Shown one piece after another: positions 1 through 9,962 of a stretch of DNA of 19,566 bases. Both the position numbers and the translations under genes were made by a program. The notes beneath the pieces are model-generated. The model was given only the letters and a program-made list of their open reading frames with translations. It was not told the DNA's origin and did no database searches. Origin of the DNA: Lachnospiraceae bacterium (GTDB lineage: Bacteria; Bacillota; Clostridia; Lachnospirales; Lachnospiraceae); the NCBI GenBank assembly GCA_902363675.1, contig CABJAV010000043.1, positions 1 through 19,566 of the forward strand, given 5' to 3'. Position 1 is the first letter of the stretch. The number at the start of each line of letters is the position of its first letter.

Positions 1-151
1 TATCAAGTTTCTGTACGTAGGCTCAAGAACTTTGTTACACCACTTCCTTCATCCATACCATTACTGGTACCGACTTGTGGTTCACTACACTTGGCGGTAA
101 ATACCCGTGACTGGACTTTCACCAGTAAGATTAGTGCCATGCTCGGCACAC
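1..151 (-). mobile_element. 5' end of a group II intron (probably bacterial class C), truncated by the window edge
   Basis: Read on the minus strand, the segment opens with GTGTGCC, the conserved 5' end of group II introns (complement of 151-145). It continues with GCATGG and then GGTGAAAGTCC, blocks that line up in order with the start of the well-studied class C intron of Oceanobacillus iheyensis as I remember it. Further in, GATGAAGGAAGTGG and a TTGAGCC...GAAACTTGATA segment match the later domain I blocks of that intron. No protein gene explains this stretch. The intron lies in the same orientation as gyrA, seven bases after a stem-loop that follows the gyrA stop codon. Class C introns are known to insert just downstream of terminator-like hairpins, so the location supports the class. 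The rest of the ribozyme and any reverse transcriptase/maturase gene would be off the left edge. Group II intron is a confident call; class C is less certain. Confidence 0.8.
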
Positions 152-158
152 TAGCACA

Positions 159-182
159 GAAGCAGGGTTGATACCCTGCTTC
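159..182 (-). terminator. Stem-loop directly after gyrA, 5' exon of the intron
   Basis: A perfect 10-bp stem (159-168 with 173-182) encloses a 4-base loop, starting five bases after the gyrA stop codon on the minus strand. It is placed like the terminator of the dnaA-to-gyrA block. No T tract follows it, however: the next seven bases are TGTGCTA and then the group II intron begins. Either the intron interrupted the terminator and displaced its T tract to the far side of the insertion, or the hairpin acts only as the intron target. Confidence 0.6.
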
Positions 183-187
183 CGATT

Positions 188-2704
188 TTATGAATTGCTC
201 TCTTCTGAATTATTATCTTCCTCTGTATCTTCATTCTCTGTTTCTTCTTCAGGCGGCATCAATGATTTATCTTCAACTACCCTTGCAATACTTGCAACTG
301 TAATGTCATCCTTAAGATTAATAAGCTTGACTCCTGAAGTAATTCTTCCAAGTAATGCAGTATCATTTACACGAATTCTTATAATAATTCCTTCGGTTGT
401 AATGAGCATAACTTCGTCATCTCGTCCAACTGATTTAACACCAATCAAATTACCGGATTTTTCTGTAATTTTGTAACACTTTACACCTTTTCCGCCACGA
501 TTTTGTGCAGAAAATTCACTGATCAATGTACATTTTCCAAGACCTTTTTCGGAAACAATCAATACGGAATCTCCCTGGGAAGCCATCTGCATCGCAATCA
601 CTTCGTCTCCATCGGTAAGATTCATACCGATTACACCCATGGTTGTACGGCCGGTACTTCTTACATCTTTTTCATTAAAACGAATACACTGGCCATATTT
701 TGTAAACAGGAAAATGTCCTCATTATCATCCGTAATCTTGACTTCAATCAATTTATCATCATCACGTAAATTAATTGCTGCCAGACCTGTCTTACGAATA
801 TTTTCATAATCAAGTACCGATGTTTTCTTAACAATTCCATTCTTGGTTGCCATAAACAGATACTTGTCCTTTTCATAATCCTTGATTGGTATCATTGCAG
901 TTATTTTTTCATCCGGCTGCAATGGAATCAGATTAACAATGGCAGTACCTCTTGATGTACGGCTTGCTTCCGGAATTTCATACGCTTTAATGCGGTATAC
1001 ACGTCCCATATTGGTAAAAAACATCAGATAGTGATGCGAAGTTGTCATAAGCATCTCGACAATATAATCATCCTGTATTGTCTCCATACCTTTGATTCCC
1101 TTACCTCCACGATGCTGACTCTTGAAATTGTCAGTTCCCATACGCTTGATATAGCCGACTTTTGTCATTGTAATCACAGTATTTGTCTCTGGAATCAGAT
1201 CTTCCATGGAAATATCAAATTCATCAAAACCAATCTGTGTTCTTCTGTCATCACCATACTTATCTGCAATTGCAAGAATTTCGGTACGGATAACCGTAAG
1301 CAACTTCTTTTCATCTGCAAGAATTGATTTCAACTCTGTAATCAAAGCCATTAACTCTTTATATTCATTCTCTAACTTTTCTCTTTCGAGACCTGTCAGA
1401 GCCTTCAATCTCATATCCACAATCGCCTGGGATTGTGCATCGGATAAACCAAAGCGTTCCATCAATGCGTTCTTCGCATCCTGTGTCGTACGACTTCCAC
1501 GAATAATTGCAATGACTTCATCAATGTTATCCAAAGCAATCATCAAGCCCTGTAAAATATGGGCTCTTTCTTCTGCTTTGTTCAAATCATATCTGGTTCT
1601 TCTGGTAATAACTTCTTTCTGATGAAGCAGATAATAGTTCAATAATTCATACAAATTCAGGATTTTTGGCTGGTTATCCACCAATGCGAGATTGATTACA
1701 CCAAAAGTATCCTGCAACTGTGTATGTTTATATAGCAAATTGAGCACAACACTCGGATTTACATCACGACGAAGTTCGATTACAATTCGCATACCTTCAC
1801 GGTCAGATTCATCACGTAAATCCGTAATGCCATCAATACGTTTATCCTTGTGTAATTCTGCAATTTTTTCAATTAATCTTGCTTTATTTACAAGATATGG
1901 GAGCTCTGTGACAACAATTCTGTTTTTGCCATTGTCCATCGGCTCAATATCTGTTACTGCACGAACTCTGATTTTTCCACGTCCGGTCCGGTAAGCTTCA
2001 TTGATTCCGGCGGTACCAAGAATGACACCTCCGGTAGGAAAATCCGGTCCCTTAATAATACTGATCAATTCATCAATATCAGTCTCTTTATCTTCAATGT
2101 CATTATCGATCAGTTTTACAACCGCATGAATTACATCCCTCAAATTGTGTGGTGGAATATTGGTAGCCATACCTACAGCAATACCAGTGGTTCCATTAAC
2201 CAGCAAGTTCGGATAACGTGCCGGCAATACCGTTGGTTCTTTTTCCGTCTCATCAAAGTTTGGAATAAAATCAACGGTGTCTTTGTTAATATCCTGAATC
2301 ATCTGCATGGATATTTTAGAAAGACGTGCCTCAGTATATCGCATAGCAGCAGCACCGTCTCCATCCACTGATCCAAAGTTACCATGTCCGTCTACAAGTG
2401 GATATCTTGTCGACCACGGCTGTGCCATGTTGACAAGTGCACCGTAAATAGAGCTGTCTCCATGTGGGTGGTATTTACCCATGGTATCACCGACAATACG
2501 CGCACATTTACGATGTGGCTTGTCTGGTGTGTTATTCAACTCTATCATGGAATACAGAACTCGACGCTGTACTGGCTTAAGTCCGTCTCTTACATCTGGT
2601 AATGCACGGCTGGCAATAACGCTCATGGCATAATCGATATAGGAGGTTTCCATGGTTTTCTTCAAATCAACTTGCTGAATTTGATCAAATATCTTGTCGT
2701 CCAC
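188..2704 (-). CDS. gyrA: DNA gyrase subunit A
   Basis: GyrA is the breakage-reunion subunit of the A2B2 gyrase that introduces negative supercoils ahead of replication forks. The 838-aa length is normal. The winged-helix/tower core spans roughly residues 10-500, with the catalytic tyrosine at Y123 in AAMRYTEAR and the drug-contact segment [11 protein letters not shown] at 79-89. The C-terminal beta-pinwheel carries a GyrA-box-like QHRGGKG at 530-536 and a second QNRGGKG at 734, which favours gyrase over topoisomerase IV. The tail is strongly acidic. The start is GTG at 2704, chosen because TAAGGAGG lies eight bases upstream; that Shine-Dalgarno overlaps the gyrB stop codon, so the two genes are very likely cotranscribed and translationally linked. 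The S84/G88 pair in the drug pocket is noted as a finding. A hairpin and a group II intron follow the stop codon. Confidence 0.97.
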   Translation of the reverse strand: MDDKIFDQIQQVDLKKTMETSYIDYAMSVIASRALPDVRDGLKPVQRRVLYSMIELNNTPDKPHRKCARIVGDTMGKYHPHGDSSIYGALVNMAQPWSTRYPLVDGHGNFGSVDGDGAAAMRYTEARLSKISMQMIQDINKDTVDFIPNFDETEKEPTVLPARYPNLLVNGTTGIAVGMATNIPPHNLRDVIHAVVKLIDNDIEDKETDIDELISIIKGPDFPTGGVILGTAGINEAYRTGRGKIRVRAVTDIEPMDNGKNRIVVTELPYLVNKARLIEKIAELHKDKRIDGITDLRDESDREGMRIVIELRRDVNPSVVLNLLYKHTQLQDTFGVINLALVDNQPKILNLYELLNYYLLHQKEVITRRTRYDLNKAEERAHILQGLMIALDNIDEVIAIIRGSRTTQDAKNALMERFGLSDAQSQAIVDMRLKALTGLEREKLENEYKELMALITELKSILADEKKLLTVIRTEILAIADKYGDDRRTQIGFDEFDISMEDLIPETNTVITMTKVGYIKRMGTDNFKSQHRGGKGIKGMETIQDDYIVEMLMTTSHHYLMFFTNMGRVYRIKAYEIPEASRTSRGTAIVNLIPLQPDEKITAMIPIKDYEKDKYLFMATKNGIVKKTSVLDYENIRKTGLAAINLRDDDKLIEVKITDDNEDIFLFTKYGQCIRFNEKDVRSTGRTTMGVIGMNLTDGDEVIAMQMASQGDSVLIVSEKGLGKCTLISEFSAQNRGGKGVKCYKITEKSGNLIGVKSVGRDDEVMLITTEGIIIRIRVNDTALLGRITSGVKLINLKDDITVASIARVVEDKSLMPPEEETENEDTEEDNNSEESNS

Positions 2705-2717
2705 TTACTTTTCCTCC

Positions 2718-5786
<3,069 letters not shown>

Positions 5787-5790
<4 letters not shown>

Positions 5791-6002
5791 TTGACAATCT
5801 GAATTGTCTCCCCATCATAGGTGACAACATCTCCATCATGTAATTTTTTTCCGCGCTGTAATTCGGTCTGTCCATTCACCTGAACCTGACCATCCTGAAT
5901 TACCATTTTTGCATCTACACCAGAACCAACAAGACTTGCTTTTTTCAAAGCCTGTCCCAATTTGATAAATTCATCTTCTTCTCGAATATTAACTGTAATC
6001 AT
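5787..6002 (-). CDS. yaaA: S4-domain RNA-binding protein, YaaA/YlmH-like small form
   Basis: This is a 71-aa protein made almost entirely of one S4 RNA-binding domain. The segment FIKLGQALKKASLVGSGVDA is the helix-turn-helix part of the fold, and DGQVQVNGQ followed by the KKLHDGD region is the beta portion that contacts RNA. It is the short S4 protein normally found between dnaN and recF in Firmicutes (yaaA of Bacillus). Its cellular role is not well defined; relatives bind ribosomal or ribosome-associated RNA. It overlaps recF by four bases (ATGA) and follows dnaN by eight bases, so it is part of the dnaN-recF transcription unit. Confidence 0.9.
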
Positions 6003-6010
6003 ATATACTC

Positions 6011-7123
6011 CTAATTTGTAGCAGTGTTAAAATTTACTGGAAGAATCAGATAAATAAACTTACCCTCATCATCTTTGATAAAACATGGTGCTTTTGGATT
6101 CACCATGTAAAGACTTACTTCCTCTTCATCAATTACACGAAGGGCATCGATAAAGAATTTTGGATTAAATCCAATCAAAATATCCTTGCCTTCTTTTTCA
6201 ATATCAATATCTTCATTCATAGAACCAATGAAGGAATTGATCTTTAATTCCATGTTTCCATCGGTAACATTCATGATAATTGGCTTTTTGTCACCTTCTT
6301 TTACGAGAAGGGTAGAGCGGTCAATACAATCTAACAGCTCTTTTTTGTTTACTTTAACTTTTGTTTCGTAATCGGAAGAGAGCATCTGATCAATCTTAAA
6401 GTATTCACCTTCGATTAATCTTGAAACCACAGTTGTTGTATCGAAATCAAAAACAATATGATTATCTGTGAGATAAATCAGTACATCATCGTCTACACCA
6501 CCAGGTACAATTTTACTGATTTCCTGAAGTGTCTTGCCAGGTACAACAACTTTTTTATGATCATAATTATTTTTAAGTTCAATATTGCGAATAGAAATAC
6601 GGTGCCCATCAAGTGATACAACTTTCAATTCGTTTTCATTAATTTCAAAAAGCTCACCTGTCATCAATTTATTATTGTCATTATCTGCAATAGAGAAAAT
6701 AGTCTGCTGAATCACTTCTTTTAATGTGAACTGAGAAATAACGATAGATTCATTTTTCTCAATATATGGAATATAAGAGAAGTCATCTCCAGATTTACCA
6801 ACAATATTGAATTTTGCTTTTTCACAGGAAATGATCGTTTTAAAAGATGCATCTGTCTCAATCGTTACATCACTATCCGGGAGCTTACGCACAATTTCAG
6901 AAAAGATCTTTGCATCTAATGCAATTACACCTCTTTCCTCAACTACACCTTCTATACGTGTTTCAATACCAAGTTCCATATCGTTAGCCATTAATTTAAT
7001 TTCATTTGTAGATGCATCAATAAGAATACATTCAAGAATAGCCATTGTTGTACGTGTTGGGACTGCTTTTGATACAATGTTAACTCCACGTAATAAATTT
7101 CCTTTTGAGACGATCAGTTTCAT
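6011..7123 (-). CDS. dnaN: DNA polymerase III beta subunit (sliding clamp)
   Basis: DnaN forms the ring-shaped homodimer that tethers the replicative polymerase to DNA and recruits other clamp-binding proteins. The 370-aa protein opens with MKLIVSKGNLLRGVNIVSKA and PTRTTMAILECILI, the usual first-domain sequence. It shows three repeated clamp domains of about 120 residues, and ends in YLILPV, the hydrophobic-pocket strand typical of the family's C-terminus. The start at 7123 follows AGGAAGGAG with about ten bases of spacing. It lies downstream of dnaA across a 313-base gap holding DnaA boxes and a probable promoter. Only eight bases separate it from yaaA. Confidence 0.97.
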   Translation of the reverse strand: MKLIVSKGNLLRGVNIVSKAVPTRTTMAILECILIDASTNEIKLMANDMELGIETRIEGVVEERGVIALDAKIFSEIVRKLPDSDVTIETDASFKTIISCEKAKFNIVGKSGDDFSYIPYIEKNESIVISQFTLKEVIQQTIFSIADNDNNKLMTGELFEINENELKVVSLDGHRISIRNIELKNNYDHKKVVVPGKTLQEISKIVPGGVDDDVLIYLTDNHIVFDFDTTTVVSRLIEGEYFKIDQMLSSDYETKVKVNKKELLDCIDRSTLLVKEGDKKPIIMNVTDGNMELKINSFIGSMNEDIDIEKEGKDILIGFNPKFFIDALRVIDEEEVSLYMVNPKAPCFIKDDEGKFIYLILPVNFNTATN

Positions 7124-7197
7124 GCGAAAAAAACTCCTTCCTGGTTTAAATAAATATAGTTAGAAATCCGACGTAGTCGTCTTAGGGGGTGTTAATA

Positions 7198-7380
7198 TGT
7201 GAATAACCCCTTCAAATGCTTTTATAATGCACTTCCCGGGACTTGATAACCATTCTGAAAGCCTGTGAAAAGGCTGAGGATTAATGGGACAAGCCTGTGA
7301 ACAAATAAAAGCGGATTTTATTCAAATTATAAGTTGTCCAACTTTTTCACATATCACTTTATGTGGATAAACGTGAATAA
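7198..7380. other. DnaA-box cluster between dnaA and dnaN (downstream half of oriC)
   Basis: The 313-base gap 7124-7436 contains no gene. Two boxes fit TTATNCACA exactly on the minus strand: 7198-7206 (TTATTCACA) and 7362-7370 (TTATCCACA). One-mismatch boxes lie at 7296-7304 and 7372-7380 on the minus strand and at 7343-7351 on the plus strand. The pair 7362-7370 and 7372-7380 are almost back to back in the same orientation. An AT-rich stretch at about 7305-7335 beside them is a candidate unwinding element. In Bacillus the unwinding region lies in this same dnaA-dnaN interval, which supports the reading; the exact melting site is inference. Confidence 0.75.
7221..7249 (-). promoter_or_regulatory. 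Probable dnaN promoter
   Basis: On the minus strand, TTATCA (7249-7244) and TATAAA (7226-7221) are separated by 17 bases, a fair sigma-A match. The predicted start of transcription, near 7214, falls just before the exact DnaA box at 7206-7198. DnaA binding there could influence dnaN expression. This site would let dnaN through gyrA be transcribed independently of dnaA. Confidence 0.5.
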
Positions 7381-7436
7381 GTTGAAATTAAAAATAAAGG
7401 TAATCTGAAATAGAACTCCATTATAATAGGAAGAAA

Positions 7437-8789
7437 CTAGTTCGGATTTATCTTTTTCTTGATGGTTTCTATTAAAGTTCGGGTAGTTTCATTGGTGTCA
7501 TATTCCTCAGTAACCTTCTTGATACCGTGGATAATTGTGGAATGATCTCTTCCTCCTAACAGGGAACCAATAGTATCCAAAGGACTATCTGTCATATTCT
7601 TACATAAGTACATGGCAATTTGTCTTGGTTTTGCAACATCACTGCTACGTGTTTTTGAAATCATCTGGTCCACAGAGATATGGAAGTGTTCAGATACTAC
7701 TTCAATAATCAGCTGCGGGGTAATTTCTCTAGGCTTGTCCGGTGTAATAATGTTAGAAAGTTCTTTTTCCGCAATTTCCATAGTAATAGGAATATGTACG
7801 AGGTTGTTGTAAGCAAGAAGCTTATTTAAAGCACCTTCTAATTCACGGACATTGGATTTAATATTGTTTGCAATATAGCTTAATACTTCATCATCAATAT
7901 TAAATTTATCAGATTCGGCTTTCTTACGAAGAATAGCCATACGTGTTTCATAATCAGGAACTCCGATATCTGCCATAAGACCCCATTCGAAACGGGAACG
8001 AATACGTTCTTCTAATGTTTCCATTTCTTTTGGTGGTTTATCGGAAGTAAGAATAATCTGTTTTCCTTGTGTCTGTAATGCGTTGAATGTGTGGAAAAAT
8101 TCTTCCTGCGTACTTTCTTTGCCAATAATGAACTGAATATCATCAATCATAAGAACATCGACTTTACGATACTTATCACGGAATTTAGTCATGGAAGAAG
8201 CATTACCGTTACGGATGGATTCAATAACTTCATTTGTGAATTCCTCGGAGGTAACGTAGATTACTTTTGCGTTTGGATCCTGGTTTAAAATAAAATGGCC
8301 GATCGAGTGCATCAAATGGGTTTTACCAAGTCCAGGACCTCCATATATATAAAGAGGGTTGTATGCTTCACCCGGTGATTCTGCCACGGCAAGCGAAGCA
8401 GAGTGCGCAAAACGGTTATTGTTACCAACGACAAAAGTATCAAATGTATAATTTGGATTCAGGTTGGAATCATCACCGCTGACGGATGCAGATTTCTTAG
8501 CTGGTTTATTTGATATCTTAAGGTTTTTCGCCTGTTCCGGCAGGATAAACTCAATATCATATTCAATCTCTGTAATTTCAACGATGGCTACACGAAGTGG
8601 TGCCAGATATTTTTTTGAAATATAAGTAAGGGCCATCTGCTCGGATGGTACTAAAATATACAGTGTATTCCCTTCGATCGCGAATACTTCCAGTGGGCGA
8701 ATCCAGGTATCAAAAGATACATCACTAATTTCGTACTCCCTTTTGACTGTATTTAAAATTTCATCCCACTTTTCAATAATCTTGTCCAT
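7437..8789 (-). CDS. dnaA: Chromosomal replication initiator protein DnaA
   Basis: DnaA is the AAA+ initiator that binds DnaA boxes, oligomerises with ATP and opens the origin. The 450-aa length is normal. Domain I covers about residues 1-80, followed by a variable linker. The AAA+ core has Walker A GGPGLGKTH at 150-158 and Walker B VLMIDDIQF. The C-terminal DNA-binding domain IV carries VAKPRQIAMYL and the box-recognition signature GGRDHSTIIHG from residue 412. ATG at 8789 is preceded by GTGGAG six bases away. DnaA-box clusters flank the gene on both sides, so it is likely autoregulated. It is the first gene of the minus-strand origin operon. No clear terminator is seen after its TAG stop, so read-through into dnaN is likely. 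Confidence 0.98.
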   Translation of the reverse strand: MDKIIEKWDEILNTVKREYEISDVSFDTWIRPLEVFAIEGNTLYILVPSEQMALTYISKKYLAPLRVAIVEITEIEYDIEFILPEQAKNLKISNKPAKKSASVSGDDSNLNPNYTFDTFVVGNNNRFAHSASLAVAESPGEAYNPLYIYGGPGLGKTHLMHSIGHFILNQDPNAKVIYVTSEEFTNEVIESIRNGNASSMTKFRDKYRKVDVLMIDDIQFIIGKESTQEEFFHTFNALQTQGKQIILTSDKPPKEMETLEERIRSRFEWGLMADIGVPDYETRMAILRKKAESDKFNIDDEVLSYIANNIKSNVRELEGALNKLLAYNNLVHIPITMEIAEKELSNIITPDKPREITPQLIIEVVSEHFHISVDQMISKTRSSDVAKPRQIAMYLCKNMTDSPLDTIGSLLGGRDHSTIIHGIKKVTEEYDTNETTRTLIETIKKKINPN

Positions 8790-8845
8790 TTATATCTCCA
8801 CATCTTTCTTATAAAATAGGATAATTACCCATAATCCTACATATA

Positions 8846-8877
8846 CTTATAGTACACTATTTTCAAGGGTAAATCAA
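8846..8877 (-). promoter_or_regulatory. Probable dnaA promoter
   Basis: Two overlapping sigma-A-like arrangements can be drawn on the minus strand. One is TTTACC (8873-8868) with TATAAG (8851-8846) at 16-base spacing. The other is TTGATT (8877-8872) with TACTAT (8854-8849) at 17-base spacing. Both would start transcription about 50 bases before the dnaA ATG. Which is used cannot be decided from the sequence. Confidence 0.45.
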
Positions 8878-8951
8878 CGATTAAAGCTTGTTTATAAGGG
8901 AATTAAAGTTATAGACCCTGGTTTTACTGGGTTGAATAGAGTTTTGAAAAT

Positions 8952-9110
8952 TTATCCATGTGATTTATACATCTTATCCACAAGTTATCCACAAAATGAG
9001 GATAACTTTTTTTATATGTGGAGTTATCCACAATATACAAGATATGGTATGTGAATGATTTTTCAGGTAATATTTAGTAAAGAAAATATAAAATTATAAA
9101 AAAACCTTGA
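8952..9110. other. oriC: DnaA-box cluster and AT-rich stretch between dnaA and rpmH
   Basis: This intergenic region (8790-9182) holds three exact TTATCCACA boxes on the plus strand at 8974-8982, 8985-8993 and 9024-9032. The first two are spaced 11 bp, one helical turn. One-mismatch boxes in opposite orientation lie at 8997-9005 and 9050-9058, and a two-mismatch box at 8952-8960. The box at 9024 is part of an inverted repeat, TGTGGAGTTATCCACA (9017-9032). A strongly AT-rich segment follows at about 9059-9105. The position between divergent dnaA and rpmH is the standard Firmicute origin. The box cluster is seen directly; whether strand opening occurs here or in the dnaA-dnaN interval is inference. 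Confidence 0.88.
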
Positions 9111-9116
9111 ATTTAC

Positions 9117-9144
9117 TTGACTTGTAGAGGTTTTCTGATATAAT
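9117..9144 (+). promoter_or_regulatory. rpmH promoter with extended -10
   Basis: TTGACT (9117-9122) and a consensus TATAAT (9139-9144) are 16 bases apart. TGA immediately precedes the -10, giving the extended TGnTATAAT form. Transcription would start near 9151, about 30 bases before the rpmH ATG. It is the strongest promoter match in the window, as expected for a ribosomal protein gene. Confidence 0.85.
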
Positions 9145-9182
9145 TTCAAGTGATGTTTTTTAACGCAGAGGAGGTGGATACA

Positions 9183-9317
9183 ATGAAGATGACATTCCAA
9201 CCAAAAAAGAGACAGAGAGCTAGAGTTCATGGTTTCAGAAGCAGAATGAGTACTGCAGGCGGAAGAAAAGTATTGGCTGCAAGAAGATTAAAAGGTAGAA
9301 AAAAATTATCAGCTTAG
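9183..9317 (+). CDS. rpmH: 50S ribosomal protein L34
   Basis: L34 is a tiny, very basic protein that packs into the large ribosomal subunit rRNA. The reading frame encodes 44 residues starting [18 protein letters not shown] and ending LKGRKKLSA. It contains the family pattern of a FQPKKR start, HGFRSRM in the middle and an arginine/lysine-rich [14 protein letters not shown] end. The start ATG at 9183 follows GAGGAGG with good spacing. It is the first gene of the plus-strand block, and a terminator overlaps its stop codon, which should keep L34 expression higher than that of rnpA downstream. Confidence 0.97.
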   Translation: MKMTFQPKKRQRARVHGFRSRMSTAGGRKVLAARRLKGRKKLSA

Positions 9318-9343
9318 GCCACAATTTTGTGGTCTTTTCTTCT
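9317..9343 (+). terminator. Terminator/attenuator between rpmH and rnpA
   Basis: An 8-bp stem (9317-9324 with 9327-9334, one G-T pair) with a 2-base loop is followed by TTTTCTTCTTTT. The stem begins with the last base of the rpmH stop codon. No separate promoter is obvious before rnpA, so partial read-through probably supplies rnpA. Confidence 0.8.
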
Positions 9344-9375
9344 TTTATGATGCAATTTTAGAAGGATAATTTCAA

Positions 9376-9717
9376 ATGAAATTTTCAGAATCATTAAAGA
9401 AAAATATTGATTTTCAGAATGTTTACAGAAACGGCAAGTCTTATGCGAACCGTTTTCTTGTTGTATATATTTTAGAAAATCATACAGAAAAAAACAGATT
9501 AGGTATATCAGTTAGTAAAAAAGTTGGAAATAGTGTTATAAGACATCATCTTACTCGTTTAATTCGAGAGAGTTACCGACTACATGAAGACATGTTTGAT
9601 AGTGGTTTAGACATTGTAGTCATCGCAAGAGCTACAGCGCGAAATATTTCATACCATGAGGTAGAAAGCGCACTTATGCATCTTGGACGTCTTCACAAAA
9701 TAGTTCATGTTGATTAA
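9376..9717 (+). CDS. rnpA: Ribonuclease P protein component
   Basis: RnpA is the basic protein cofactor of RNase P; it helps the catalytic RNA bind precursor tRNAs and remove their 5' leaders. The 113-aa product has the family layout: an N-terminal FSESLKKNIDFQNVYRNGKS segment, the central strand RLGISVSKKVGNSV, and the conserved helix RHHLTRLIRESYR where the RNR signature normally lies. Here that signature reads R56-H57-H58. AAGGAT upstream serves as the ribosome binding site. It sits between rpmH and yidD, the standard order. Identity is secure from length, fold segments and context. Confidence 0.95.
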   Translation: MKFSESLKKNIDFQNVYRNGKSYANRFLVVYILENHTEKNRLGISVSKKVGNSVIRHHLTRLIRESYRLHEDMFDSGLDIVVIARATARNISYHEVESALMHLGRLHKIVHVD

Positions 9718-9741
9718 GTTTGAAAAGAAGATGGAATCCCG

Positions 9742-9951
9742 TTGAAAAAATTATTTATTGCACTGATTAAATTTTATCAGAAGTATATTTCTCCAATGAA
9801 GTCGACAAAATGTCCGTATTATCCGACATGCTCCTGTTATGGTCTTGAGGCGGTACAGAAGTATGGAGCGCTGAAAGGTGGCGCATTGGCTGCATGGAGA
9901 ATATTAAGATGCAATCCTTTTTCTAAGGGCGGATATGATCCGGTTCCATAA
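9742..9951 (+). CDS. yidD: Membrane protein insertion efficiency factor YidD
   Basis: YidD is a small membrane-associated protein that assists YidC-dependent insertion of membrane proteins. The 69-aa product has an N-terminal amphipathic/hydrophobic segment, [18 protein letters not shown]. The cysteine-containing family core follows ([20 protein letters not shown] and [15 protein letters not shown]), and the protein ends with the hallmark GGYDPVP. The start is TTG at 9742: no in-frame ATG or GTG is available, and the family N-terminus begins exactly here. The purine-rich GAAAAGAAG upstream is a rather distant ribosome binding site. The gene lies 24 bases after rnpA and 11 before yidC, on whose protein it is expected to act. 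Confidence 0.93.
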   Translation: MKKLFIALIKFYQKYISPMKSTKCPYYPTCSCYGLEAVQKYGALKGGALAAWRILRCNPFSKGGYDPVP

Positions 9952-9962
9952 CGGAGGTTTTT

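Noticed and set aside
1031..1622. Plus-strand open frames opposite gyrA, and similar ones opposite gyrB, recF, dnaN and dnaA
   Set aside because: They are antisense shadows of conserved genes, with no ribosome binding sites and low-complexity, cysteine- or serine-rich translations.
7171..7206. Possible hairpin GGGG-TTA/TAA-CCCC around the DnaA box in the dnaN leader
   Set aside because: It needs a three-base bulge and a long loop, so it is weaker than expected for a regulatory structure.
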